Origin: Micractinium sp. NFX-FRZ
Lineage: Eukaryota > Chlorophyta > Trebouxiophyceae > Chlorellales > Chlorellaceae
DNA: 64,000 nucleotides
Assembly (NCBI GenBank): GCA_029339195.1
Contig: JAPTJF010000251.1
Span: forward strand, 25,207-89,206
Reading direction: 5' to 3'
The notes under the pieces were generated by a model, which worked only from the letters and a program-made list of their open reading frames with translations, was not told the DNA's origin and did not search any database. This document shows positions 23,047-33,267 of the stretch, piece after piece; position 1 is the first letter of the stretch, and each line of letters begins with the position of its first letter. The position numbers and the translations under genes are program-made.

Positions 23047-24916
23047 GGGCGCTTCTATCGCCTTGCATGCATTGCAATTGGCACCCGTGGATTGCTAAAA
23101 GTTGCGGAGGGATGACGGAGGGTGGGGGCGGTGGCTGAGGTGTGCCGCTCACTGGTTGTGGCATGTTGAGCCAAGATGACGCTTCCAGCGCCTCAGAAAG
23201 CTCAAGATAGGGCACAAGAGCGTGCAGCACATGCTGGACCCGCCGCCGGCTGGTCAGGATTGGGCGCTTGGACCGCCGCCGCCGCTGCCGCCGTTTCACC
23301 GACCCGCTGCTGCTGCCTCAATATTTTTAAGCGGCGATGGTCAACACTCCACCCCAGGCACTCCCTCGCGCCGTTCCCATAACTCTGCTAGGTTGATACC
23401 ATGCCATGGTTGCAGGTGCGGCGGTAAGTAGATGCCGGGGGCTGCTCCAGGCATGCTGAACTCACCCTGCTATTATTTGTGGGTGCCGTGCCCTGATGAC
23501 ACACAAATCCAGGGTGCTGTGATGCTGACCCCGCCAAGTTTGAGAATTCTGTGCGGACGGCACAAGATCAGGGAGAAAAGAGGAGAGGCGGCCGTCCAGA
23601 GGTGCTCTTTGGGAGGAGTCGAAAGAAGACAGCAGCGCTGTCCATGCCCACGGTCCGCGGCTGTGGCGATGCCCACAAAGCACTGTGCCACAGGTTTGCC
23701 TCAACAGTGATTCTTTGTGCAAATTGGGGTCCAGCATCTTCAGGGGGCTTCCCCTTATTCTCAGAGGGGCGCTCCCGTCATTTGAACCAGTCCACGAGCT
23801 GATGCCGTCGGGTGCTTGCACCTGCCGCCCTTGCTGGCGCTCCTACGCCCGCAGTGTTAATTCGATCCAAACGCCCCCAACACTTGTACTTTATCTCTCA
23901 ACGAGAAGTCAGGAAGAATGACGGGGGTGACGCTGCAGATTCACTTCAATTAGGGGCGGGCTGCGCCCCCCCCCACCCCACCCCCCACCGCCCCCGCTGT
24001 CGAAACAGTTTTGTGGACTGGTGGTCGGATTGCCTGAAGGGCACAGAAGGCTGTGAGTATGCATTTCCGCAAGCTATCCGGAGAGAGGCCGACAGGAGGG
24101 AAATAGGGCTGGCAATCAGTTAATGGGGCTAGCAATTCATGATCAGTATCATAGCCTGGCGGTGGTGCCGCCGCCCGCCTCCGCCAGGCTGGGGCGGCAT
24201 CTGCCGCGAAGCCGAGCCCAGACTTGTTCGCTTGGCACCACCTCACCACTCTCTCACTCTTCCACATGATCAACTGCTGGGCCTGGCGAGTTGCTCAGGG
24301 CTTCACGACCACTCGGTGTTTCTTCGCCACTGCCAGCACCCGCGCTCAACCCCTACCCACCTCGCTACCCATCCTGTTCAACGCGATCGGAGGCCGCAGG
24401 TGAGCCTGGTGTGGCGCCCTCCCAGCTCAGTGCCGGCGCCCGTCCTCCCGCTTGGGCCGGACCGCTGCCTGGCTTTGGGGACCAGCTGTTCCTGGGTGCG
24501 TGTCCCAATAACTGCATGTGCAGCCGGAACGCGTGAATGGTATGGCTGCGACCCTCTGCTGGTGTGCCCCCTGCCCTCCTTCCTGAAGGCACTGCCGCCG
24601 CTGCCGCCCCCGCTGCTGCTGCCGCCGTTCCCACCTGTTGCCCACGTGTGCGTCTGCCCTTGCCCTGCAGGACCTCCCTGGCTTCCTTGCAGGCACGCAG
24701 GTGCCTTCTGCGCACCTCAGGTGAGCGCTGCTTTTTGCGGCAGGCTCAGCCCGCCCCCTTGCGAATGGGCAGATGATGGCTGCTTGCATGGGCCTGGCTC
24801 TCCGCTGCATGGCATAACCGCTTCCCTTTGCCCTCTGCCAACCATCCCTTGCAGCCCTGGGCGCCAGCGCTCATACATCCAGAGATCTCCACAGCTGCCT
24901 CCCTCTCTTAGCCAGC
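23047..24916. other. Divergent intergenic region between RNR2 and UVDE
   Basis: This 1.9-kb stretch separates two divergently transcribed genes and should carry both promoters. I see no domain-bearing frame and no element I can name with confidence. A C-rich run lies at about 23968-23994. The part from 24540 to 24900 is the probable UVDE 5' UTR. Confidence 0.45.
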
Positions 24917-27900
24917 ATGGGTCGCCCAAAGCGAGCCGCCAGTAGTGTAGCGGCAGCAGCAGGCGCAGCAGGCGCGCTCAGCCGCGCAGCGCCGGCCACG
25001 CCGGCGCCGCCGGCCCCCGCCGCCGCGCTGCCCCTCAGCCCTGTGCCGCCGGCCAGGCTTGCCAAGCGCCGGCGCGGCGGCAAGGGGGCGGCACCCGCGG
25101 CACCAGCAGAGGCAGCAGCAGTGGCAGCAGCAGCAGCAGCAGTCGCAGGGGGTGTGCCGGTTGACGCCGCCATCCCTCTGACAGCAGCAACCCCAGAGGC
25201 GGCCCCTGCTGCCCTGGAGGATGTGGCACCAGCAGAGGGTGAGGTGCAGGCAGAGGAGGGGGCACCGGCAGGAAAGCTCCTCCGCCGCCGCACGCGGACG
25301 GCTGTTGCCGCACGGCCGGCAGAGGCGGCGGGCGGGGCGGCACGCGAGGGAGCGGCGGAGCGGGAGGGCACAGAGGAAGCGGTGGAGGAGGAGGTGGCAG
25401 AGCAGCCAAAGAAGCGGGGTGGGCGCAGGCGCGTGCCAGACCCCCCGCCGCTCAAGGGTGCGTGGCCCCGCTGCGCCCTGCTGTGCCCGCGGTTGGTTCT
25501 CATTGTCCCCCTTTCTGCGCCCCTGTTGTGCCTCTGCCTCCTGCCTACCTGCAGCCCCGCCCCTGGCGGTCCGCTGCCAGCCCGTCCTCTCTGCATGCAC
25601 CTGCTCACCTTCTTTGCTAAACCTCATCCCACCAGCCCACCGCCTGCAGACCTGCCCACCCGAGAGCTTGTGGGCCGCCTGAGCTCAGAGGGCTACCGCC
25701 CGCCGCCGCTGCCCGTGCCCAACCTTGGGTGAGGAGGAAGGGTGGAGTGGGAGGGGCGCCGAGGGTGGGAGGGTACGGAGAGGAAGGCAGGGCAACTTGG
25801 CGGGGTTGCGCGGTTCGCCGGGAGCCCCACCCAAGGTGTGGCTGCAGTCCCCCTGCCCCACCCCCTTCCGCCTTGTCTGGACGCCCCTGCAGCTAGCTAC
25901 GCCTGCCTCGACATGTGGCTTCCCCTCTTTTCCGACCCGCGGCAGGCAGGCGGCTTCTGAGCTAGCGCTGCTTCCCTCCCCGCCCCTGCAGCTACGCCTG
26001 CCCCGTCACGAGAGCACTGCCTGCCCCCTCCTTGCCTGCAGCGCTGCATGCCTAAAAGTCAAACCCCTTCCCGCCCCTTGCAGATACGCGTGCCTCGAAA
26101 TGCAACCCTGTCCCGCCTGCAGCTATGCGTGCCCTCACAAGACAAGCCCCTGCTCCCCCGCCCTGCAGCTACGCGTGCCTCACAAGACAAGCCCCTGCTC
26201 CCCCGCCCTGCAGCTACGCGTGCCTCACAAGACAAGCCCCTGCTCCCCCGCCCTGCAGCTACGCGTGCCTCACAAGACAAGCCCCTGCTCCCCCGCCCCT
26301 GCAGCTACGCGTGCCTCACAAGACAAGCCCCTGCTCCCCCGCCCCTGCAGCTACGCGTGCCTCAACATGGACCTGCGGGAGCTCAACCCGCCCATCTTCA
26401 CCAGCAGGTGCCCGCTGGTAGTGCAGCAGCAGTACCATCGCCATTGGTAGTGCAGCAGTAATACCATTGCCGTCTTCACCAGCAGGTGCCGCTGCAGGGG
26501 CAGCGGGCGGGGGGATGCAGGGGAGGTGGGGGGGCACCGGTTCCTATGGCGGTCCTGGTGTGTGTGGTACTAGCGGTGCCATACTAGGGAAAGCCGATTG
26601 CGGCCCCCCAGCTCCCATCGTGCCCACCTCCGTTCCCTCCTCTCCACCCGCTCCCTCCCACCCTCCTCCACCCCGCGGCCGCAGGGACTGCATCAAACGC
26701 ACGCTGCAGGCCAAGGGTCTGCCCCACCTGGGTGAGCTGGCGCTGGCCAACTGCCGAGACCTGGCCGCCATCATTCAGGTGGGTGGCTGGGTGGGGTCAT
26801 GGGGTGGGCAGCTGTGTGTGTGGGTGATTCTATGTGGGGGGGCAACTGTGTGGGTGGGTGGGTGGGTGGGTGGGCAGGGGTGTGTGTCAGCAAGTGTGCA
26901 GTTGGCAAGAGGGGCGGGCAGGGAGTGCAGGTGGGGCCGCACGCCAAGGTGGGGGTGCCCGCCAGGGTGTGCCAGGAACCGGCGGAATCGCCCAGGTGTG
27001 ATCGCACACAATGCGTGGCCAGTGTGCAGGGCATTGGTAGCCGAGAACTTGGATGTGGGAGAGAGCGGGTGGGACAGCGGCCGAACCCCGCCCTTTGGTC
27101 TGCAGCAGATCGCCCCCGGCCATTATTATACGCACCACACGCCCAGTGTTTAACAAACCGACCTGCTGCCGCTCCCCATGCTGGCCCATGCCTGCCCCTC
27201 CCCACCCTGCCACGCCCCACTCCTTGCCATCCGCCTGCAGTGGAACCATGAGCACGGCATCAGACTGTTCAGGTGTGGGTGGGCAGCAGTTGGGCAGACG
27301 GGAAGGGGCATGGAGGGGCTGTGTTTTCCTGGCGCAGCTTGCAGGGGTGGCTGGGTCCCTGCCCTGCCCTGCCCTGCCCTGCCCTGTCCTTGCCCATCCA
27401 TGGGATGTAACCGGGATGAGCTTCATCCCTTCCACCAGCCGACCATGTGTGGCCTGCCCCGTCACACCGAGCTGCCTTCCTGTTTACAGCGTGCGCACTT
27501 TCCCCTGCCTGCCCCTTGCAGGATGAGCTCCGTCCTGTTCCCATGGATGGGCACGTTTGACGCCACGCAGCTGCCGCAGTGAGCGGGGGGAAGGGGGGCT
27601 GGGCAAGCGGGGTGGTGGTCCATGTTGGGCGGTCCCTGGGAGGTATTGACCGCTGTAGGGGGCGGGGCAATGTGTGGGGTGGCGGTCGAATGTGTGCCGT
27701 GCTTCCCTCCCCCTCCTGCACCTGTCCGCCACATTGATGCGGCGCCCGCCCGCCACGCACGCCTGGCGGAGAACTTCAGCACCGCAGCAGCGAGAACTTC
27801 AGCACCTCACCAGGTCAACCCAGAGTCGTCTCCCCCGCCTCCTTTCCTCCTCAAAGTGTCCGCCCCCCCACCTCTACCTGCCCCCTCACCCCTTCCGCCC

Positions 27901-30900
27901 CCCTCTCCACTCCCGGACCCTTCTCTCCCCAAGGTATGAGGAGATCAGCACCGCTCTCGCACCTCATCAAGTCCACCCTGTCTCCCCTCCCCTCCCCGCT
28001 AGGTATGAGGAGATCAGCGCCGCTCTGCGCCTGGCGGGTGACCTGGCGCGCCTGTACGGCCAGCGCATCACCTTCCACCCCAGGCGCGTGCAGGGGTGGT
28101 GTCCGGGTTGGGGGATTGGGTTGGGGGAGGGAGCGTCCAGCGAGGGAGGAACGGCAGGGTGTAGGGCAGTGGCTGGGTGCCGGCAGGGCTCTGGCGCACC
28201 ACCTCAGCATCGCACGCCCTCAGGCTGTTCCATTCTTCCCCTTCTCCCACTTCTTCCTCCGGGCCTGCGGGCGCTGCCCCCGGCCGGCCCTGGCCCCCTC
28301 TGCACGCCCTCCTCCACACCCTCCACACCCTTCACCTTCTCACCATCACGTCAAACCACGCCCTGCCCTGGTCTGTCTGCGTTGTGCAGCCACTTCGTCA
28401 AGCTGGGGACCCCCGACGATGAGCTGGCGGGCAAGTCGATGCGGGAGCTGGAGGCGCACTCGCTGGTGGGGCGGGGATGCGATGCTTGAACGAGGGACGG
28501 AGGGTTTTGTACCGTGTGCATCATCGATTGCCTGCTGTCAGCGTGTGCCGCCGGCCGCCTGCGCCTGCCCGGCTTGGCTTGTGCCCCAGCAGGCCCCACA
28601 CGCATGCCCTTGCCTGCCTGCCTGGCCCGCACTCACCGCCTCTGCTCCAGGCACTCACCGCCTCTGCTCCAGGTAACAGCCTTGCCTACTAGCCCACCCT
28701 TCACCTACCCCTGCTCATGTGCCCCACCCCCCCTGCAGATCATGGATCTGATGGGCTTCGAGCCCTCACCATTCAACAAGGTGTGCGCACCCCGCCAGCC
28801 TGCCCCCCTTTGTGTGTGAACAAGCGAGTCCGAGGGCGTGTGGGTGTGTCTCTCACGATGGATGCCTGCACCCTGTAGCTTGGGCGGTGCAGCGTGCGTG
28901 GCACTGGCAGGCAGTTTCTGGGCATCCGTGCACTGGAAAGCTGCCAGGCTGCCAGGCATCAGCAGGTCTTGCATGCTCCCCTGCTGCCCCCTGGTGCCCA
29001 CAACTCGATGCATGCCCGCCACCCTCCCCCTTTGCCCTCCCCTCCCTCATATTGCAGATCAACATTCACGTGGGCGGGTGAGCGGGCAAGCTGTGCGCGC
29101 CTGGCGAAGGAGAGAGCAGCAGGGGCAAAGTACAGCAGCAGGCAACAGCCAGGAGATGGGGGCGGCTGGGCGGAGCCACCCAGCCACCCCGCCCTGCTCC
29201 GCCTGCGCACGCCCGCTCCCCAGCTGTGCTTTACCCTGCCGTGCCAAGCCACCGTGCGCCTCTTGGCACTGCACCTGGTTGCATCAGGATGCCACCCTGG
29301 GCGGCACTGAGTGCACCACGCTGCTGCCTCCACCCCTCCACTTTCCGCAGCGTGTATGCCACCCTGGGCAGCAAGGAGGACACGATGCGGCGGTGGGCGC
29401 ACAACTATGCAAAGCTCAGCCCCGCGTGCCGGGCGCGCATGACGGGTGTGTGGGTGTTGGGGCGGGGGGGTGGGAGGGCGGGCCGGGTAGCCACCCTGGC
29501 GGGCAGGCCGCCTGGCTTCGAGGAGGAGCGGCAACGACGTTTGCTGGCGCACGCGTCACGTATGCTTGACCTGTACCCCGCCCTCAGTGTGTCCTGGTCG
29601 CTCCCATTACCCTCCTGCACTGCTGCACAGTGATATCATCGATGTGCTGTTGGCTTTCAGCAACCCTGTCTGTCCCCCCTTGCCACCACCTGCCACCACC
29701 TGCCACCACCCCCCTCACCCTCATCCTGTCACCCCCCTCCTTGCGCAGTTGAGAATGATGACGTGGCATCCGCCTTCAGCACCCGCGACCTGCTCTTCTT
29801 GCACTCCCTGTGCGGGGTGCCCATCGTGTTTGACTTCCACCACCACAAGGTGGGGAGAGGGGGGCCGAGCAAAACGGTTCCTGTAGCAGCAATGAATCTG
29901 TGTCAATGCTGTTCACGTGCTTCTCGCAGGCTGATTGGTCTCGTGACATACGTGCTGCACCTCCTATGCGCTTGTGCCTTGCTCGCAGCCCCCAGCCCAC
30001 ATCATGCACCCCACGCACAACCATACACGCCCACCGACCCACCCTGCCATACGGCCCCGGGCGCTGTGTCATTTTCCGGAGGCTGAGCGCTGCCTCTCCT
30101 GCCCTGCCTCAACCCATCCTGCCCGGATGCTTCATCCCGCTGCACCTCTGCCCCGTCCCCCTGCGTGCCCCCGCAGTTCTGCCCGGGCGACATGTCTGAG
30201 CGGGAGGCCTTCCTGGCGGCTGTGGCCACCTGGCCGCAGGGGGTGCGCCCGCTGGTGCACTGGAGCGAGAGCCAGGTGGGGGGGCGTTGCTAGGGGCAGG
30301 GCAGGTCCTGCCAATCGCGGTGGCAGCAGCTGCCAGTCAGTGACGCCAGGCTGGCCAGCAGGCCTAGCCCTGCTGTGCACGCTGTGTGGCGTGCACTCAG
30401 CACCAGCACGTTAAGCACGGGTGTGTGCCCCTGTCATGCGGTGCTCAACCTCCCTCCCCTCTCTGATACCGCAGGCAGGGCGCAAGCCGCACGCGCACTC
30501 CGACTACGTGCGTGGCCCCATCTTCCTGCACGGCCTGGAGGGGCGGGTGGATGTGATGATTGAAGCCAAGTGCAAGGTAGGGGGGCGGTGGGGGGTGTAG
30601 CCAACAGCGCTTGGTCTCTCTCCATTCGCAACCGTGGTGCGAGGGGCAGAATGTGGCGAATCGAGGCCGGTGCAGTGCAAGGCTTTTTGTTGTCCCATGC
30701 GCACGAGATGTTGTGCCCTTGTGCTGGTGTGCTGGCATGGTGCCGCGCGTGCAGTCGTGTGTTCGGGGCGTGAAGTGCACCACTGCGAGTGGGTGCAATG
30801 GGTGCACACATGCTGTGCCCCGCACCGCTGCCCGATGCCCCTTCCGCCATGCACCGCTGCCTGCTGCCCCTGCCACCCCGCACCGCCGCCATCTCCTCCT

Positions 30901-31116
30901 GCCCTCGTGCACCGCCGCCTGCTGCCCCTGCCACCCTGCACCGCTCGCTGCCTGATGCCCCTGCCACCTCGGCACCGCGTCTTCCTGCAGGAGCGTGCGC
31001 TGCTGGCGTACCGCGGGGACATCCCCATGCCTGAGGTGCCGGCAGAGGCAGGGGAGGCGGCAGAGGGGGAGGAGGAGGCGGAGGAGGCGGCGGTGGGCGC
31101 CGACTGCTGCGCGTGA
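24917..31116 (+). CDS. UVE1: UV-damage endonuclease (UVDE/UvsE family)
   Basis: About fifteen exons, starting 24917-25457, 25650-25728 and 26351-26407, end at the TGA at 31114-31116. UVDE is a metal-dependent TIM-barrel endonuclease that nicks DNA 5' to UV photoproducts and other distortions. The core carries the family blocks in order: NLGYACLNMDL; ELALANCRDLAAIIQ; WNHEHGIRLFRMSS; YEEISAALRLAGDLARLYGQ; ITFHPSHFVKLGTPDDELAG; IMDLMGFEPSPFNKINIHVGG (interrupted by an intron); VENDDVASAFSTRDLL; VPIVFDFHHHK; VRPLVHWSESQ; PHAHSDYVRGPI. The Glu, Asp and His metal ligands expected in ENDD, DFHHH, HWSES and HAHSDY are present. A 180-residue Ala-rich N-terminus has basic clusters (KRRRGGK, PKKRGGRRR) that could be nuclear signals, and the C-terminus is acidic. 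The FHPSHF junction needs a GC donor at 28084. UVDE is best known from fungi and bacteria. Confidence 0.93.
25887..26407 (+). repeat. Array of decoy splice acceptors before UVDE exon 3
   Basis: CTGCAG-like acceptors with downstream TACGCGTGCCTC-like sequence end at 25892, 25991, 26083, 26122, 26168, 26213, 26258 and 26304, ahead of the true one at 26350. The last copies are spaced 45-46 bp and nearly identical (CTACGCGTGCCTCACAAGAC). The true exon reads CTACGCGTGCCTCAACATGG, coding YACLNM. The earlier copies are more diverged and more irregularly spaced. Confidence 0.92.
26394..26495 (+). repeat. Copy of the UVDE exon 3 donor edge
   Basis: TCTTCACCAGCAGGTGCC occurs at the true exon end (near 26395) and again near 26472 within the intron, so the donor side of the same small exon is echoed too. 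Confidence 0.85.
27934..28045 (+). repeat. Copy of a UVDE acceptor edge
   Basis: GTATGAGGAGATCAGC occurs at about 27933 and again at the true exon start near 28003 (YEEISAALRLAG). The segments between share CT-rich sequence. Fainter GAGAACTTCAGCACC copies lie at 27769-27800. Confidence 0.85.
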
Positions 31117-33267
31117 GCAAGTGCCACTCGCCAGTGGCGCCAGGACTGCTGCCCAGGGCTCTCTGCCCGCCTGTATGTGAGCAGGTGCCAGCTTTGTGGT
31201 AACAGGCTGCCGCGCAGGCCTCTGCCCCCGCCTCTTGTGAGCTTGCGTCATCCCCGGTGATGTGGCGGGCGGCACCTGGCTGTAGAGCACGCCGTCCCTG
31301 GGCATCCACCCGGGGCGAGACTTACCATGCGCCCCACTCAATTCTTTGTGCCCGGCACCCCCCCCCCCCCCCCCCCTACCGCTCCTTGTGCCTTAGCTGA
31401 AATTCTTTGTGCACCATTTGTGTGCGTGTCTTGGCCCGCCCGCGCTGCAGCGCTGGCCCTCAGATCTGCTCCAACGCTCGCCCTGCCAGCCAGCCAGCCA
31501 TCCAAGCCGTTGTTGCATTCCTTGCTGCATCCATCCCCACATCACATCGGCACCTGCCTCCTTCCTTTCCGAAACCAACAATGCAAGTCGTCTTCTGCCA
31601 GTTCTTTCCATGCCCCATCGCCCCGTAACGTGGAACAATGCAACCCTAGCGCAGGCGGCTGCCACCAGGTGACGGGCTGCATGGGTGTGATCAGCAGTAG
31701 GGCAGCGTCACCCTGGGTGGGCGGCGCCACTCATGGGGCGGCGCCCCATGGGGGGCGCATTAGTGGCCAGCTGGCAGGTACTGCTCTGTGGTATGGCTGT
31801 CACCATGGGATGCACGGGCAGGCAGGGCGAGCAGATGGGCAGGCAGCTCGTGTGCAAGTGGTAATGTGCGGTCGTGGGCAGGCAGCCCAGCACGCCTCGC
31901 TGGCATGCTGTGCGCTCGACGGCTGGTGCAAGCTTGTGCGATGGATCAGCGCTCTGTGACGCCTGTGCGACGGCTGCCCACAACCATTCATGCAGAGCGA
32001 GCGGCAAGATTCGACGTGCAAACATGCAGCGCAATCAAGGAGAAGACGCCAACCGACACACCAACAGCTGCCTTACAGTAAGCTGCGGCTAGGACCAGAT
32101 CGGCGGCTGAGCTGGGGGCCCAGTCCCTACCGCCCAGCGCGCCGGCTGTACCAGAGCGGCTGCCTGGGCCTGTACCTGAGGCAGGGGCGGGGCGCGTTGA
32201 GCTCGCCGTGGGGCTGCTGTGCGACGACTGCGCAGGTCACAAGTGCAAGGACCTTTAACCAGTGGGTCAGCGCCAGCAGGCCCGCGGCCCACAAGCACGC
32301 TCGCCTTTGAAGTCTCGCTCGCCCCACGGCGCTCTAGCCACGGGACGTTTGTCTCCCTGACAAGCTTTGCGTACGAGGAAGAAATGCGGGTGAGCAGTCG
32401 CAGAGACATCGGAGAGCGGCCACTTCTCCGGATGGCCGCAAGGGCCACAGCTTGCTCAGCAGGGCCAGCAGGCGCGCCACGGGACTCTTTAGCTGATGTG
32501 CTGCCATCGAGACGCATGCAATGCGCATTGCCACCCAGATGTGGCACATCAGGAGGGGGCATGGATTTCTGCAATCGTGCATTGGGCGGCAACCGAGGTC
32601 AGCGGCGGGCTGAGACGGTGAGGCGGGTTGGCCTGGGCGGTGGGGCAAGGTGCTGGCCTACGTGGGGTGCCTGCAGTTTGGCAGGGAATCAGGCAGGTGG
32701 GCATGCAGAAACCTGCGACCTGCATGCGTGGGGCGGTGGGTTCGGATGAGCGAGGTCCTCTCAGAGCCCCTGCCCCAAAGTTGGTACGCTGCCCGGCTTC
32801 TGGCGTAGTACAAGTGGCAAGGTGCTGGGGCAGGCAAGTTGAGCAAGCGCCTGCTCGTGCCCAGCACTTGCTCAATAAACGCCGCCAGCAGAGCGCTCAA
32901 AATGCAACGTACCCAAAGAACCGAAGATGCAGCTAAGGTGGCGCCGCAGGGTGTTGGCGGCCTGCTGACGGCGCGAGGTGTCCCGTCGCATACTGCGGCA
33001 GCGCAGGCGGCAGCTGCCGCCGCAGCTCCCTGGATGCGATGTGCGGGCTTTCAGCTGTCGCCTCCGACGCCTCCAATCTCAATACCTCTGGCAAGGCCGC
33101 CTGCAAAAAACCCCACGGGCCTGTTCCCACAGACGGCGGCCAGGTCCGGGGAGCTGACATGGCAGTCGGAGCTGACCTGCCGGACCTCCCGCCGGCAAAC
33201 CAGCTTACAGCCGATCCCTACATGCACTCATTCTGCTTGCACCATTCCTACGGCTAATTCTAGCAGC
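31117..33267. other. Intergenic region, no confident gene
   Basis: The left part is the UVDE 3' flank and the right part the M11 protease promoter. It contains a C-run at about 31359-31377. A minus-strand open frame at 32592-32089 has no recognisable domain and no clear splice partners. The 33200-33267 stretch is the likely M11 5' UTR. Confidence 0.4.
31732..31750. repeat. Short hairpin with 8-bp stem
   Basis: CATGGGGC, a GGC loop and GCCCCATG form a perfect short palindrome in the UVDE downstream flank. It may be a structured RNA element or chance in GC-rich DNA. Confidence 0.6.

Noticed and set aside
24139..24945. 268-codon open frame ahead of UVDE
   Set aside because: It overlaps the UVDE start in another frame, is Pro/Cys/Trp-rich with no domain, and fits 5' UTR and promoter sequence.
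26118..26350. Regular repeats resembling a CRISPR array
   Set aside because: The units are contiguous tandem copies with no unique spacers and sit at a splice acceptor in a nuclear intron.
32089..32592. 167-codon minus frame as a gene
   Set aside because: No domain, no splice partners and shadowing open frames on the other strand; chance frames this long are common in GC-rich DNA.
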